Source: Neckera pumila
Lineage: Eukaryota > Streptophyta > Bryopsida > Hypnales > Neckeraceae
Length of the DNA: 64,000 bases
NCBI GenBank assembly: GCA_963969595.1
Contig: OZ018408.1
Location: forward strand, 16,551,823-16,615,822
Reading direction: 5' to 3'
Every line of letters starts with the position of its first letter. Positions within the stretch are counted from its first letter, which is position 1. A program made the position numbers and the translations under genes. Shown one piece after another: positions 53,291 through 64,000 of the stretch. Under the pieces are notes generated by a model, which saw only the letters and a list, made by a program, of their open reading frames with translations, had not been told where the DNA came from and ran no database searches.

Positions 53291-54910
53291 TTAACCCCTG
53301 AAAGATAGTGGACTCTAAAACTCATAATTAAAAATTAATCCAAATTTTTATCAAGTCAATTTTGAATGGATTTTTTAGAGATTCAGACCATTTTTTCCTA
53401 TTGAAAATTTATGTTGCTAAGAAGACCTTTCAATTTTGTCCACATCAAAAGTTGTGTTGTCCAAAATAAATTGAGTTAGGCAAGCACCTTCAAATAGCTT
53501 TTGTCAGATTTCTCTTTTACATTTTAAAATTTGGCAAGTATATAACCAATATGATAGAGTCGCAACTGTCAATAAAATAAAATCATTTTTGGTGCAAAAG
53601 ATTTAGTATAAGAGAAGTCAAAGTCTGTTGGACAAAGGTAAGAAGATCCTTTTCTAGTGCTATAATCTTGCAATCCACGAAGTCAAAAAATTTGGAATTT
53701 TTCCTCTCATTATCATAGTAGATTTGTATAATATTGTGCAATTGAATATTCATTATTTTTAAATATTGTTTCATTTTTACTCCATACGATAGAAACTACA
53801 AGTTTTTTAAACTTTTGTATGAAACAAATCTTGGTCATGTAGTGATTAATTTGTTTGTATGAAGGCTCAATCCACTAAACGCAAGGTATCTATGCAAAAA
53901 TCTATTCAATCATATTAGATTACTGTTTAATCAAGTTTTTATAAGGAAAAAACCCATCAATACAATGCTTAAGTATAAAATATTGTAATCCAACTAAGTA
54001 GTTGGTTTATCTCTTAAAGGCCAAGGGGTAATCCAAAGTTCCAAAATTATGGAGATCTTTTATAAAATGCAACTTAAACTATGATTTTCAAACAAAAGTT
54101 GTAAAATATAATAATTACAACATCCATTGCAACACAATCCAATATTTTTCAATAAAATTGAAAACCAAAATTGAAAGTTCCTTCAAAAATTGATTATAGT
54201 TAGTATATTTGTTGTTTTCACCAAAAAAATCTTTGAGTTTAGAAAGTTAGTTCTAAATATTTTGATCAATTGAGATTTTTATTTTACTTATTTATTGAAG
54301 TCATTATGGAAAGGCTATTTTTTGAAATCAAAAAGTAAGTTTTTGAGTTTAGATATATTTATTTTCTTTGAACTATAGAATATTTGCAAAGGATAATTCA
54401 GAAGATCTATACCAAACAACTTGAAAAGAAACAATATAAGAAACTACAAACATTTTGGTGGATGAAGAAAAGAAGATTATGAGTACTTGGGACAAAGTTT
54501 GCATGAAATGTTGGTTGAAGATTGAATGTTTGGCCCTTTAGGGGTCAAATTGTGATGTGCTCCCCATCTTTTTTTGGCTTGAAATTTTTTGGAGACATAA
54601 CCAACATTATATTGAGTATGTTAGATTTTTAAATAGAAAATTATAGTGCAAATTTTTTCCAGAATCAGTGGTCAAAGGCATCTAAAATTGTCACAATGAA
54701 AAAAAAAAAAAAACTTCAAATGCTTATATCTTTCAATTTGTACAGTCAAATGTTGCCAAATTTTTATCACTTCTTTCATTATAAGTCTAATACAAGGTCC
54801 AATGGTTAGATTTTCAAAAAAAGTATTCTGTTGAAAATTTCAATGAATGCAATAGTAGGCAGTTTCGAATGTTTTTTTACAAAAAATGGCCTTGGGCCTT
54901 TAGGGGTTAA
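53291..54910. mobile_element. Possible 1.6-kb element with TTAACCCCT ends
   Basis: The left end is TTAACCCCTGAAAGATAGTG and the right end GGCCTTGGGCCTTTAGGGGTTAA. Subterminal 'ataatcttgcaat' (53661) and 'tatatctttcaat' (54726) match the block seen in the other elements of this group. Interior similarity between the two ends is weaker than in the 31365 element, and further TTAACCCC-like pieces inside (54002, 54533) suggest nesting or rearrangement. Confidence 0.4.
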
Positions 54911-56688
54911 ATGACTAGGTTTCAAATACAATTTGTCTATAGTAATTGAACGTCCCCAAATTTTCATAAGCTAAATACTTCATGAAGACTAAAAGAGAAG
55001 TTGTAAAAGGAGTCGTGCAACCTTCAATTTTCTTCTAGTAATTCACATTTATTTGGCATTTAAAGCCGCAATGTAATTCTTATAATAGAAATCATTAAAA
55101 CCAAGGTACCCCAATTCAAAGGTTGGATGGGAAGGTATTATGGAACTAATTTTTTCCACGACTAAAAAATATATTAATTAAAGGAGATAAAATTCAAAAA
55201 AATCCAAAAACAGGTCAAAAAAATAAAATAGTTTTTATCTTTAGATGCAAATAACTTAATACTGGAATACTTCTAATTTATTATTAATTATTTAACCCAA
55301 ATACAATTTCTTTCCCTATTTCATAGATTTCCAATACAATATAAAATATAAAACTTATTCAATTTATAGGCAATTATTACTTCTTAATAGGCATTTACTT
55401 CTAGTTTGAGTTAGGTTGTTTCTTAGAAACATCATTCAATTTCTGTAGCGTTTGCCATAGTACTTGATGTACTATTACCTTTAAAACATTTAAAAATAAA
55501 ATAAAATATGGATAATTAATATAACAATAGAAATAACATATCACCAAAATTTCAAATCTAAAAAATGTAGGTCAAAAGTTATTCACCAAATAGAATGACT
55601 AAAATTTTGAAGAAAATAGATACTTTGAGGTTTAAAATTGTAAAAATAGGAAAAACAATTTAAAAGAAACTAAAAATTGCCCATTTGGGAGGACTTTGTA
55701 GTGATGAGATTTCCCAAAAAGAATGATCTTGAAACCATTTTCAATGTTCAAAAGTGCTCGCACAAGGGAGCTCTATTTGCATAGACGTGGAAGACATAAT
55801 ATAAAATATTTTTAGATGCCCCTTGGTAGGCATATGCCTGTATTATATGGGCATAGACCACAAAATTTTCAACTCTAGATCATTCAATTTGGATACTCCA
55901 AATGTAGTGAAAAAACATAAACCTCAAAATTATGACAAGTAATTGAAATTCACTTTTAAAATTTTAAAGTTCTGAAAAATCAAGGATCAAATTACAACCA
56001 AGTTAGACATCTCTAATAAAAATTTCGTGTTCATTGAACTTACGCTTCAAAAGTTATAGTAGATGATAACAACATCACTCCAATTGTTACAAAAAAATAG
56101 GACCAATGTTTTTTGCAAACATCCTACTTTGACTACCTTTTACATCAATAAAGACTACTTTTTTCTGAGAAGTGGACTCTCCAAAGTAAACGTAATAGAT
56201 GACACTTTCTTTCTAGGTCCACATGGCATATCACTTGTCAATATCTTTATGAAGCTCTTCATACCCTCTAACCAATGTTTAATATTCTTGCAAATTTTCT
56301 ATAATAATAATCATTTGCTTTTGGCACAAGGCACAAGGCAAATATCTTGCTTAAATTTTCAATAAGATCTCCACAAAATAAAAGATTTGCCAAATTGTGA
56401 ATAAATGAAATAATTGAATAGATGATAATGTGGATTAAAGTACAAAAATTGATGGACAGATGTCCAAAAATAGATGATTGTCCAGAACTACCAACCTTCA
56501 ACGGTTAAAGTAATCTGCTCTAAAAGTAACCATTTAAGCCTACCTAACTCATCATTGACAATAGAAGATATTTCAAGCAACATGTCAATCCTTCCTAGAT
56601 AGGGGTTGCAATTAGAACACGTTTGCTTTTAGAGCAGACTACCTTATTACCAACAAGAAAACAAATCAAATGCCTCCAACTCTTGCTA
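54911..56688. other. Intergenic AT-rich spacer
   Basis: No gene, RNA gene or defined repeat was found. The 100-codon plus-strand frame at 56063-56365 shows no motif and I do not call it. Confidence 0.35.
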
Positions 56689-57348
56689 CTATAAAATAGA
56701 GTTACTCCTCTTCACAATAAGAATCCACAGCTTTCCAAACGTATCCTCAAATTCATTCATTCCTTCTTGGAGTTGTTCCGCATTGCAGGAGGTTTGTATG
56801 AAGAGTGCTTGCATGCGTGCTTCGTCGAAGAACAATTCGACCAAGAGTGAGAAGACGGCTCGATGAACGGCCTTGGCAACAATGTCAGCATCTGCGTTGT
56901 ATTCCACAGCTCTTGATGTACATGGATGACGAGTAACAGCAATAGCTCGTGCTTGCTCCAGCACTAGTTTAAGGCTGTCAAGACTGTCAATTTCATAATA
57001 TACAGATGTAAAAAATCTCAATATTGATGTGAATGCTTGGGATAATTTTATATTGATCACGGGCACTTGCGAATCGTGATTTGTATTAGATATAATAAAT
57101 GTAGAATCCATTTGTGATGATGAATCCATGTTTGACGATTCATCCGGCAAAGTAGTTGAATCTGTCTGCTGTGATGTTGAATCCCTTTGTGATATCGGTG
57201 CTAATGAATCCATTTGTGATGTCGGTGCTAATGAATCCATTTGTGATGTCGGTGCTAATGAATCCATCTGTGATGTTGGTGCTAATGAATCCATCTGTGA
57301 TGTTGGTGCTAATGAATCCATTTGTGATGTTGATGCTAATGAATCCAT
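56689..57348 (-). CDS. Hypothetical protein with 9-aa N-terminal repeats (219 aa)
   Basis: I do not recognise this protein. The ATG at 57348 is the first in frame and lies 44 bp below a TATA box. Residues 1-54 are six near-identical 9-residue units of the form MDSLAPTSQ (27-nt units at 57187-57348). A Ser/Thr/Asp/Gln-rich linker follows to about residue 95. The C-terminal 120 residues are of mixed, largely helical character with SQAFTSILRFF, LKLVLEQARAIAV and AVHRAVFSLLVELFF, and look like a folded or coiled domain. There is no signal peptide or transmembrane segment. It lies isolated in transposon-rich DNA with no sign of a transposase. The repeat translated on the opposite strand is a shadow. 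Whether this is a young gene or part of an element is open. Confidence 0.5.
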   Translation of the reverse strand: MDSLASTSQMDSLAPTSQMDSLAPTSQMDSLAPTSQMDSLAPTSQMDSLAPISQRDSTSQQTDSTTLPDESSNMDSSSQMDSTFIISNTNHDSQVPVINIKLSQAFTSILRFFTSVYYEIDSLDSLKLVLEQARAIAVTRHPCTSRAVEYNADADIVAKAVHRAVFSLLVELFFDEARMQALFIQTSCNAEQLQEGMNEFEDTFGKLWILIVKRSNSIL

Positions 57349-57391
57349 CTGTGATGTTGAATCTATATGCAATTTTGCACTATTCTAGTTT

Positions 57392-57402
57392 TATTATATA
57401 TA
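57392..57402 (-). promoter_or_regulatory. TATA box for the repeat-containing protein
   Basis: On the minus strand the sequence is TATATATAATA, 44 bp before the ATG at 57348. This would give a short leader of about 15-20 nt. Confidence 0.4.
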
Positions 57403-59578
57403 CTACAAATTGAGTGTTTGAACCAATATGACGATTGTAATTATGTAAATGTGCTTCTTGAAAAATATATATGAAGAATACATGAAAAATATATGAAGAA
57501 GAATATTTATAGGTGTCACATGGTTTTAAATATAGTTGATCTTTTTACTTTTAGAAAAGTAAAAGAATCAAGTAGAAAGTAATAGCAAAGAAAAATATGA
57601 CTTTTCTTAAATTAGTTATAAAATTGAATGTGTATTTTAGTTATAATATTCAATTAAATGTCTATTTTTATATTAGTTTTTTTAATAAAAATAGGATTTT
57701 TTTTATTTTTATCTCTTTAGTGATTTGATCCAACTGTTCTATTTGATTACCTTCCATATACAGTGACTCTCAAAAAGTTTTGTATACTTACAAAATTTGC
57801 TATAGCTAATGGAGTAATTAGAGATTTTCAACAAGATTTGAATGTATTGTGGTACAAATACTATACATGCTTAAAAGGAATTTTCAAATAATTTTAGTTA
57901 ATTAAGAATTTAATTAAATTTATTCATGAAAAAAAGAATTTAGTTCAAGTAAATTTGTTTTAAAGATTCTTTAGTAAGTAGAATGAAAATTCTTCTTAGA
58001 ATGTTCTAATAAGGATCACACAAATTCTAAAATTTTATTGAGTAAAGTATCACTAACTAGAATATGACTCCCAACATTTATGATTTGTATAATTTTTTCC
58101 AAAAACCACTAAAAATTTATGGAAATTTTGAAAAGCATGTTATATATATATATTTATATGAAATTATTTTCTAATGGATTTTTAACAAATACAAAAGATT
58201 TTACAAAATGAGTATGTAAAAATATCAATAAATTTTACTTTAAGGATACATCCTTTTGATTTTCCAAAAAATTCAAAGTTCTTAAAAGTTTTTTCAAATG
58301 TAATGAAAAACAAGGTAATTGACACAAAACATATACATTCAAAAATATAGTCAAATGTCCTTTTTGCATTATTATATATAAATTTAATGAAGACAAATAT
58401 AAAGTCATATACTTTGACAAATGGCACATCCATCTTAACTAAACAAAAATTATACTCCGTAGGAGAAAAATGGATCTATAATTGATCCAAATCAATGAAT
58501 AGCATTGATGTTTACTATTCTACCTTCTACTTGAATACAACCTTTTTTCACAATGTTCCCACCAAAGTGCATATACAAAGGAGTCACCAGTTAATTAACT
58601 TTGACAATTACAGTGACATTTGTTACTAGCAAAAATAAAGTTATTTATTTCATTTATGTCAAAGAATGCAAAAAGAAATCTTCTTTTGATTGATGATATT
58701 ATTTACATCCATGGGCACTTAATAGACATTCAAAATAAGGATAAATACAATTTATTTGTTAAAAAATTTGTGAAACCATACCAAGATTTTGTAGCAAGAA
58801 TTACCAATTTCACCCAATTAAAAAATTCTATCTTCAAATATTCTTTTATTTCTTTTGAAATTATCTCTCAAAACGTAAACTTTGGTATAAATTCTTTCAA
58901 AAGATATTTTAGAAAACCAAACATTTGATTAATATTTAATTTGACACAAAACCAATAGAGATTAAAATTGGAAGAATGTACATGAATGAGTGACAAATAT
59001 TGATGAAGGTGGATGAAAATTATATGAGTACAAGACATTATGAAAATAGTCTGTACCACACTATATTGAATTTATGTAAAATACAAGGAAGCCCAATATT
59101 AATGGTTTCAATATAACCACAAATATGAATTTCAAACCTTTTTCAATTTGGATGTTCATTTCTATTTATGAACATATGACAACAAAAATGAACTTCATAA
59201 TTATTTCAATTTGTAGATTTATGTTTTGAGACTATTTATTCTTGAATGTTTTAAATTTATTTTTCAAAGATGAAATCATGTATTGTCTATTAATCTTCAA
59301 AGAATATATTTACTTCTAATAATTTAAAAAAAATTATTTTTTTGTAAAAATTTGAAATCGTTATAAATTTTTTAAATTTAATAAAAAAATTTGAATAGAA
59401 AAATACGTTCATTTCAAAAAACAGGAAATTTTCTCTATGGATTAAAATATTTTTTCATATTTTTTTGTAACTAGAAAATAAATAGACCATGGTTATAGAT
59501 TTAATGTTCAAATTGCAATCAATTATTTAATTTTAAGAGTTTTTTGAATGTTTGAGTTGGAATAGAAACTATACTTCA
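57403..59578. other. Intergenic AT-rich spacer
   Basis: This is the upstream side of the repeat-containing gene. Around 57460-57510 'tgaaaaatatatatgaagaa' is repeated in near-identical form. No gene is supported; the frames at 58182-58928 lack any motif. Confidence 0.35.
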
Positions 59579-60467
59579 TTAACCTTTGAATGACCGTGGT
59601 TGATTTGGGGGGCGGGCGCAGTTTTTCAAGAAAATGAATTTTGTGGCCACCTTAAACATGTAGTCTTATATCAAAGCATAAAAGGTATTTCCATAAGGGA
59701 GATTTTTCAACCTAACAAAAAATCAAACTCATCCAACACTACAAATTGCTATAAATAAGGTAGGAGGTCCATAAATCAACCTTTTAAGGGCTAAAATTGA
59801 ATTTTGGGGAGGCAAAACATCTCTAAAAATTTTTTTAGTAAATTTTCCTCAAAAGACAAGTAGAATAGGCATCTAACCCAAGTTGTTTCATATTTTTTCA
59901 AGCTTTGTGAAATTGGTTACAAATTTTTGAAGCTCACAAAAAATTGTCATCTGTGGTCATCAAAACAATTACCCTTCTAAAATGTGCAAATTTGGTACAT
60001 TGAAGAAAGTGAAATGTACCTCTAAATCATGTTTGCTTCTAGAGCCTTGTTGGAGTTTGAGTTGCTTTCTTTAGTTCTCAAAAATCAATGACTTGAATGA
60101 TCCTTTAGAATTTGCGCTACATAAATACCAATGCATAAGTTTATTTTGGGCATTCATGAGACTACAAAGCAACATTTATGCCTTGTCAAGACATCAAGTT
60201 ACAAAAAAGTCTCACAATTTGGTTGATATTTTTTGTATTTTTGTTGAACACTTCCCATTTGAAGGTCCAGGCCATTTGAATTTGCAACCTCATAGCTAAT
60301 TCATCAATGCTCCAATTTTCTTGAAATTGGATTTGTTTAAAGTACACAAAGACAATCTAACTGCATTATTCTTTGAGATTTTTGTGATCAAGTGCATTTT
60401 GAACAATATTAGACCGCGAGTCCAAAAATCAACCCAAAAGTGGTCGACTGGTCACTAAAGGATTAAG
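59579..60467. mobile_element. Possible TTAACC-end element
   Basis: The left end TTAACCTTTGAATGACC (59579) and the right end, inverted (TTAATCCTTTAGTGACC on the minus strand), are similar. GGTTGATTT near the left is matched by AAATCAACC near the right. The start of the second MITE family (59754) lies within it. Confidence 0.4.
59754..60040. repeat. Partial copy of the 340-bp MITE family
   Basis: The left end, ATAAGGTAGGAGGTCCATAA, is complete, and the body shares GGGGAGGCAAA and AACCCAAGTTGTTTCATATT with 11016-11352. The right end cannot be found next to it, so the copy is truncated or rearranged. Confidence 0.6.
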
Positions 60468-61510
60468 TTTGTTTCATAAATTGGGCTCAAATTTGAAAAA
60501 GGTCATTTTTTTACTCAACTTCACATCAAGAATAAGAGCTTGATGCTGCCAAAATACATTACACTATGATCTATTGACTAAGCCTCTTTCTATATAGAAA
60601 AGTTAATAATACCACAAAGAGAGATTTTTTCAACACCACTCAACCAAGTCCCCTAAGGACTTTAGATAAAAAAATTAATTTTTCTATCTTTCTATGGCTA
60701 AATGCCATCCAAAACTTGTTTTTTGAAATCCCTTGGCATTTTTGAACGTTGTCCAAGAAGATTCAATATTATTTGCAAAATTGCATAAAGTATAAATAAA
60801 TAAAAATCTAAAGGAACTTAAAGTTTCATTGGGAAGGAAGGACCTTTTTTTTTTTTAGCAAAATATGATTTGGAAATTTAATACAAATGCATGTGGAAGT
60901 ATTGGCGGCAATTATGGAGGAAGTCACTATAAAGTACATATAAAGAAGTGCAAAATACGCAAGATATGTAAGACACATGTGCACTTGATGGAAACAACAA
61001 AGAACCTAAGGAGCATTTTAGAGGTAGAAACAACAGAAGAATGTATTTTTTTAACTACCACTATAGCCAAAGAAATTTGGTACCTCAATATCTTTGCAAC
61101 ATAGCTTAGCATATTTAAGTAGGATTTCATGACATATTCTATGCATTTACTTGTAACACGGTGCTTTTAGCCTATACCTTAGCATCTATAAACTTTAATG
61201 AATGAAGGTTGTTGCATTAAAGAAATAATAGGCATTTTCAATGAGAAAAGATTCTAGTTGTTTCTTGTATATTGCTCATATTTTTTGGTACAGTATGCAT
61301 TTTGTATGTTTTTTTTCCTATTTGACAACATTACCACCATGTGGTTATATTCCCAAGTGTCTCATTGCCTATTTTACTTTGAGCAATTGCATTTAAATTA
61401 TTTTGTACTTTTTTGTACATCAAAGACAAGACCTATTTATTTGCTCAATCACATCTTTGGGCATTATATAAGCAGATCATGCTCATTTTCTACACAAGAC
61501 ATGTACATAA
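60468..61510. other. Intergenic
   Basis: No gene is supported. The 79-codon plus-strand frame 60865-61104 and the 85-codon frame 61258-61515 have no motif. The interval lies between two copies of the 340-bp MITE family. Confidence 0.3.
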
Positions 61511-61850
61511 TATAAAATAGGAGGTCCATAAAGTGCTTGGAATCTAAAAATGTACACTTCCTAAAATGTACACTATTTGTATATTTAGTTGAAGCAACAA
61601 TAAAGCAAAATGTACAAATAGTGTACATTTCAGAAGGTGGACACTTTTAGTGACCATTTCATTTTTAACTTCAGAAATTTATAAATAATTCTACAAAACT
61701 CTAAACAATATGAAACAACTTGAATTAGATGCCAATTCCATTTAATTTGTCTTTCAAGGAAAATTTATTGAAAACTATTACAAAAAGTCTTACTTCTACA
61801 AATTGATTTCCCACTTTTAAATGGATGCTTTATGGACCTCCTACCTTATA
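61511..61850. mobile_element. 340-bp MITE family, copy with both ends
   Basis: The left end is TATAAAATAGGAGGTCCATA. The inverted right end reads TATAAGGTAGGAGGTCCATA on the minus strand, and the match continues into AAG, 21 of 23 bases. The body is the reverse complement of 11016-11352. 'Tgtacaaatagtgtacatttc' and its inverse add an internal hairpin. It is non-coding. Confidence 0.85.
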
Positions 61851-63100
61851 ATTTTTCCATTCAATATAGTAGGATTAATTGTACAATTTTTTCTTAAAGA
61901 AGTAATGTTAAACTAATGCAGTAAAGTAGATTCTCTCGATTCTCTTGTCTAACTACTTAGACTACTTAGACTTCACCCCTAATTCCTTGAGCAACCATAT
62001 ATAGTTGCTCTAAAATTTTAGACTCATTTGTATGTTGCCAATTAAGGTCAGCTATTATAATCCTTTATTTGTTACTGAAAATATTTTATTCATGAGAGGT
62101 CCTCAAAGACATATATGTACCTGCCATTTTTGAGATCTAAAATATTCTACTTATTTGTTTGCTTTGAAAATGGTCCCATTGGAAAGAGTAAAGTGTTTTC
62201 ATGATTTTCATCGTTGAAATTTTGAACATTCAATTGTTGATTTGGAATTATTTGGGATTTCTACTAATACAAAAAAATTGCATTTTAAAAATTGCAATGT
62301 GGATCGTGTAATGAGTTTGATAGCTCTTTATTTATAGTTTGGAAGTATATTTTAGTGTGCTAAAACAATTTCTAATCGCTCATTTCACTTCAATTTCTAG
62401 TTCCAAAAATTCTAGGATAGTATGCTAAAAATAGGATATGTTCATTTTTCATGTTATAATCTCACAACTCCTATGCAATTTCACACTCAAAATTGATAAA
62501 CATACTAATAAGCAAGTTCTTTAAACATTTGTTCAGTTAGATTTGAAAAGAAAACAATTTGCTTCACTTAGAATGACTACAAATCCATGATCTTTTGTCA
62601 TAGGAATCTATTAATTTATTTGGTACAAAAATATAAAACCATCAATAGGTAGAGTTATAACCATGATAAAAAGGTTCAAGATCAATGACCTACCACCCTA
62701 ATCTTGTTTGATGTGTGTTTTGAAAGCACAGGTTTAACAAATTAAAAGCTCTTCTTTTATTGCCTAAAGCTATAACTTGTTCTGACTAGCATATGTTCAC
62801 AATTAAAAGCATCCCCTACAACCTCCAATTAGCCAAGCTCCTTCAATTGACATCTTGTCCAATTTAGAAGGGATGGCCACCTGTATCCAATAGTACAACT
62901 CCCTAACATACACTTCCAACCAATCAAACATCAAAGAATTTGCAAAAGTGATAAGTACCCTATCATTTATTACAACGACTTGCAAATCCCAAGAGAATAT
63001 ATAGCATGTAGAGGAGTTAGTGACCCCTTCAAATATGGCTTATTTGGGGGAGAAAGTGAAGGTCAAGCGTGATATACACTAGAATTGATTGCTCATCATC
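61851..63100. other. Intergenic AT-rich spacer
   Basis: I see no gene or repeat of note here. Confidence 0.35.
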
Positions 63101-64000
63101 CAAAAATTAGAAGAGAGGAGGTACCTGGAGGGCTGCAACATGCAACATTTAATGAACTAAATCTTTATCGGCCTCAAACCATCCATAAATAGATATGAAC
63201 CTGATATTGTTTTGTGACAATAGCACCCATCGCTTGCCCAAAGACAATAAATTACACACTGCAAAAATGGGTGGGTAACTGACACAAATTGGACGGTCCA
63301 GTAGATGTCCCAATTGGGTGCCTGACTGCATTGGGTTGTCCCACCTTACCTGCACTGCATCTATCGCAGCAGAGTCGGCAGCTGTTCCCATGAATTGGAA
63401 CCCATTCCCAATGCCAAGAAAATCAAACCCTGTATTTCATGCAGAACCAAACAAACAAAACCCTGTACAAATGCCTCAGTCATTCTGAACAATTCAGATC
63501 TTCCCGAAATCAACTCAATAAGAGTACCTGGACCTCAAAGACTTCCCTGCCCAACAGCTTGGAAACGGGGCCTGCATAACATCTACACAAACCGTCATTG
63601 CAAAAAATCGAATGCCGCATAAAGCACACCGCTCCAGCCAGACTCTAAAATCCAAGCACACACTAATAGTGTATCCCCGAAGACAATTTTCGGTAGCAAA
63701 AGAAGTGAAGTGGGGCACTGTCCCGATTGCATTGTAGAAAATAGCAGCGGCGAAGCAGCAGATGAACCTGCACATGAATGAAGGTCATTGACACGTTAAC
63801 GGCACGGAAGCATGTCTTGCACGCCACAGCAGAAAGAGTGTTCTTCAATCTGTTCACCACCAACTGCTCAACTTTCAACAAATGATTACACAGCTGTGTC
63901 CCCTAGCAGCCCGCGGAAGGTACAGAAGACGATGCATGCAGCACCCACTCCCAAGTGAGGGAGGCAGAAAATTGAGCCTTCTGCAAATCGCATATGGTCA
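63101..64000 (-). other. GC-richer, gene-like end of window; possible exon
   Basis: Composition rises and splice-like sites appear on the minus strand. The best single candidate is 63350-63429 (80 nt), bordered by 'aaatacag' and 'gtaaggtg', which reads GFQFMGTAADSAAIDAVQ at its 3' end. I could not join it to another exon in frame or recognise the protein, so the gene, if real, mostly lies beyond this window or has small exons I missed. Confidence 0.25.

Noticed and set aside
57128..57413. Plus-strand frames with repeated CDVGANESI or MNPFVMSVL units
   Set aside because: Antisense shadow of the 27-nt repeat array in the minus-strand gene.

Overview
The window looks like nuclear DNA of a land plant, most likely a non-flowering one (moss or lycophyte grade). 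This is an inference. The support is spliced plant-type genes with GT-AG introns, a plastid-type YbeY-HAD fusion, AAACCCTA-type leaders, and GC-richer gene islands separated by very AT-rich, repeat-dense DNA. I cannot name the species.

Four genes can be read with good support. Around 14.2-17.0 kb (+) lies a Transformer-2/SR45a-type splicing factor with RS, RRM and RS/Gly-Arg parts over six recognisable coding exons; its first coding exon is unresolved. At 25.6-27.3 kb (-) is an intronless chloroplast YbeY endoribonuclease fused to a HAD phosphatase domain. At 39.8-43.1 kb (+) is a class I RPD3/HDA19-type histone deacetylase (8 coding exons, 520 aa). At 48.5-51.8 kb (-) is eIF4A-III, the exon-junction-complex helicase (8 exons, 408 aa). 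Two of the four act on pre-mRNA or mRNP, one on chromatin and one on organelle rRNA. They look like ordinary housekeeping neighbours, not a pathway cluster.

Three smaller candidate genes are less certain. Two encode secreted-type Cys-rich proteins (19.6-20.0 kb on -, 23.76-23.93 kb on +) with a similar layout. One at 56.7-57.3 kb (-) has a run of six 9-aa repeats ahead of a helical, unrecognised domain. A TATA box sits at a sensible distance upstream of two of these three.

Most of the rest is DNA-transposon debris. There is a decayed pogo/Tc1-mariner transposase (1.5-3.5 kb) in which two catalytic Asp codons have become Asn and one Trp codon has become a stop. A MITE family (about 8.0, 21.9, 28.7 and 36.6 kb) has CATTAG...CTAATG ends, and three of its four copies carry an internal G-box-like palindrome. 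A second, 340-bp MITE family lies at 11.0 and 61.5 kb, with part of a copy at 59.75 kb. Two CACTA-like foldbacks have 3-bp target duplications, one of them split by a later insertion. Several elements end in TTAACCCCTAA-type inverted repeats, and one 1.7-kb element has inverted arms of about 330 bp. At 36.6-39.1 kb a MITE-derived segment is repeated three times next to an uninterrupted (GTA)99 tract. A 5' half of an organelle-type tRNA-Ala lies at 47.8 kb. No LTR retrotransposon, CRISPR array or rRNA gene was seen.
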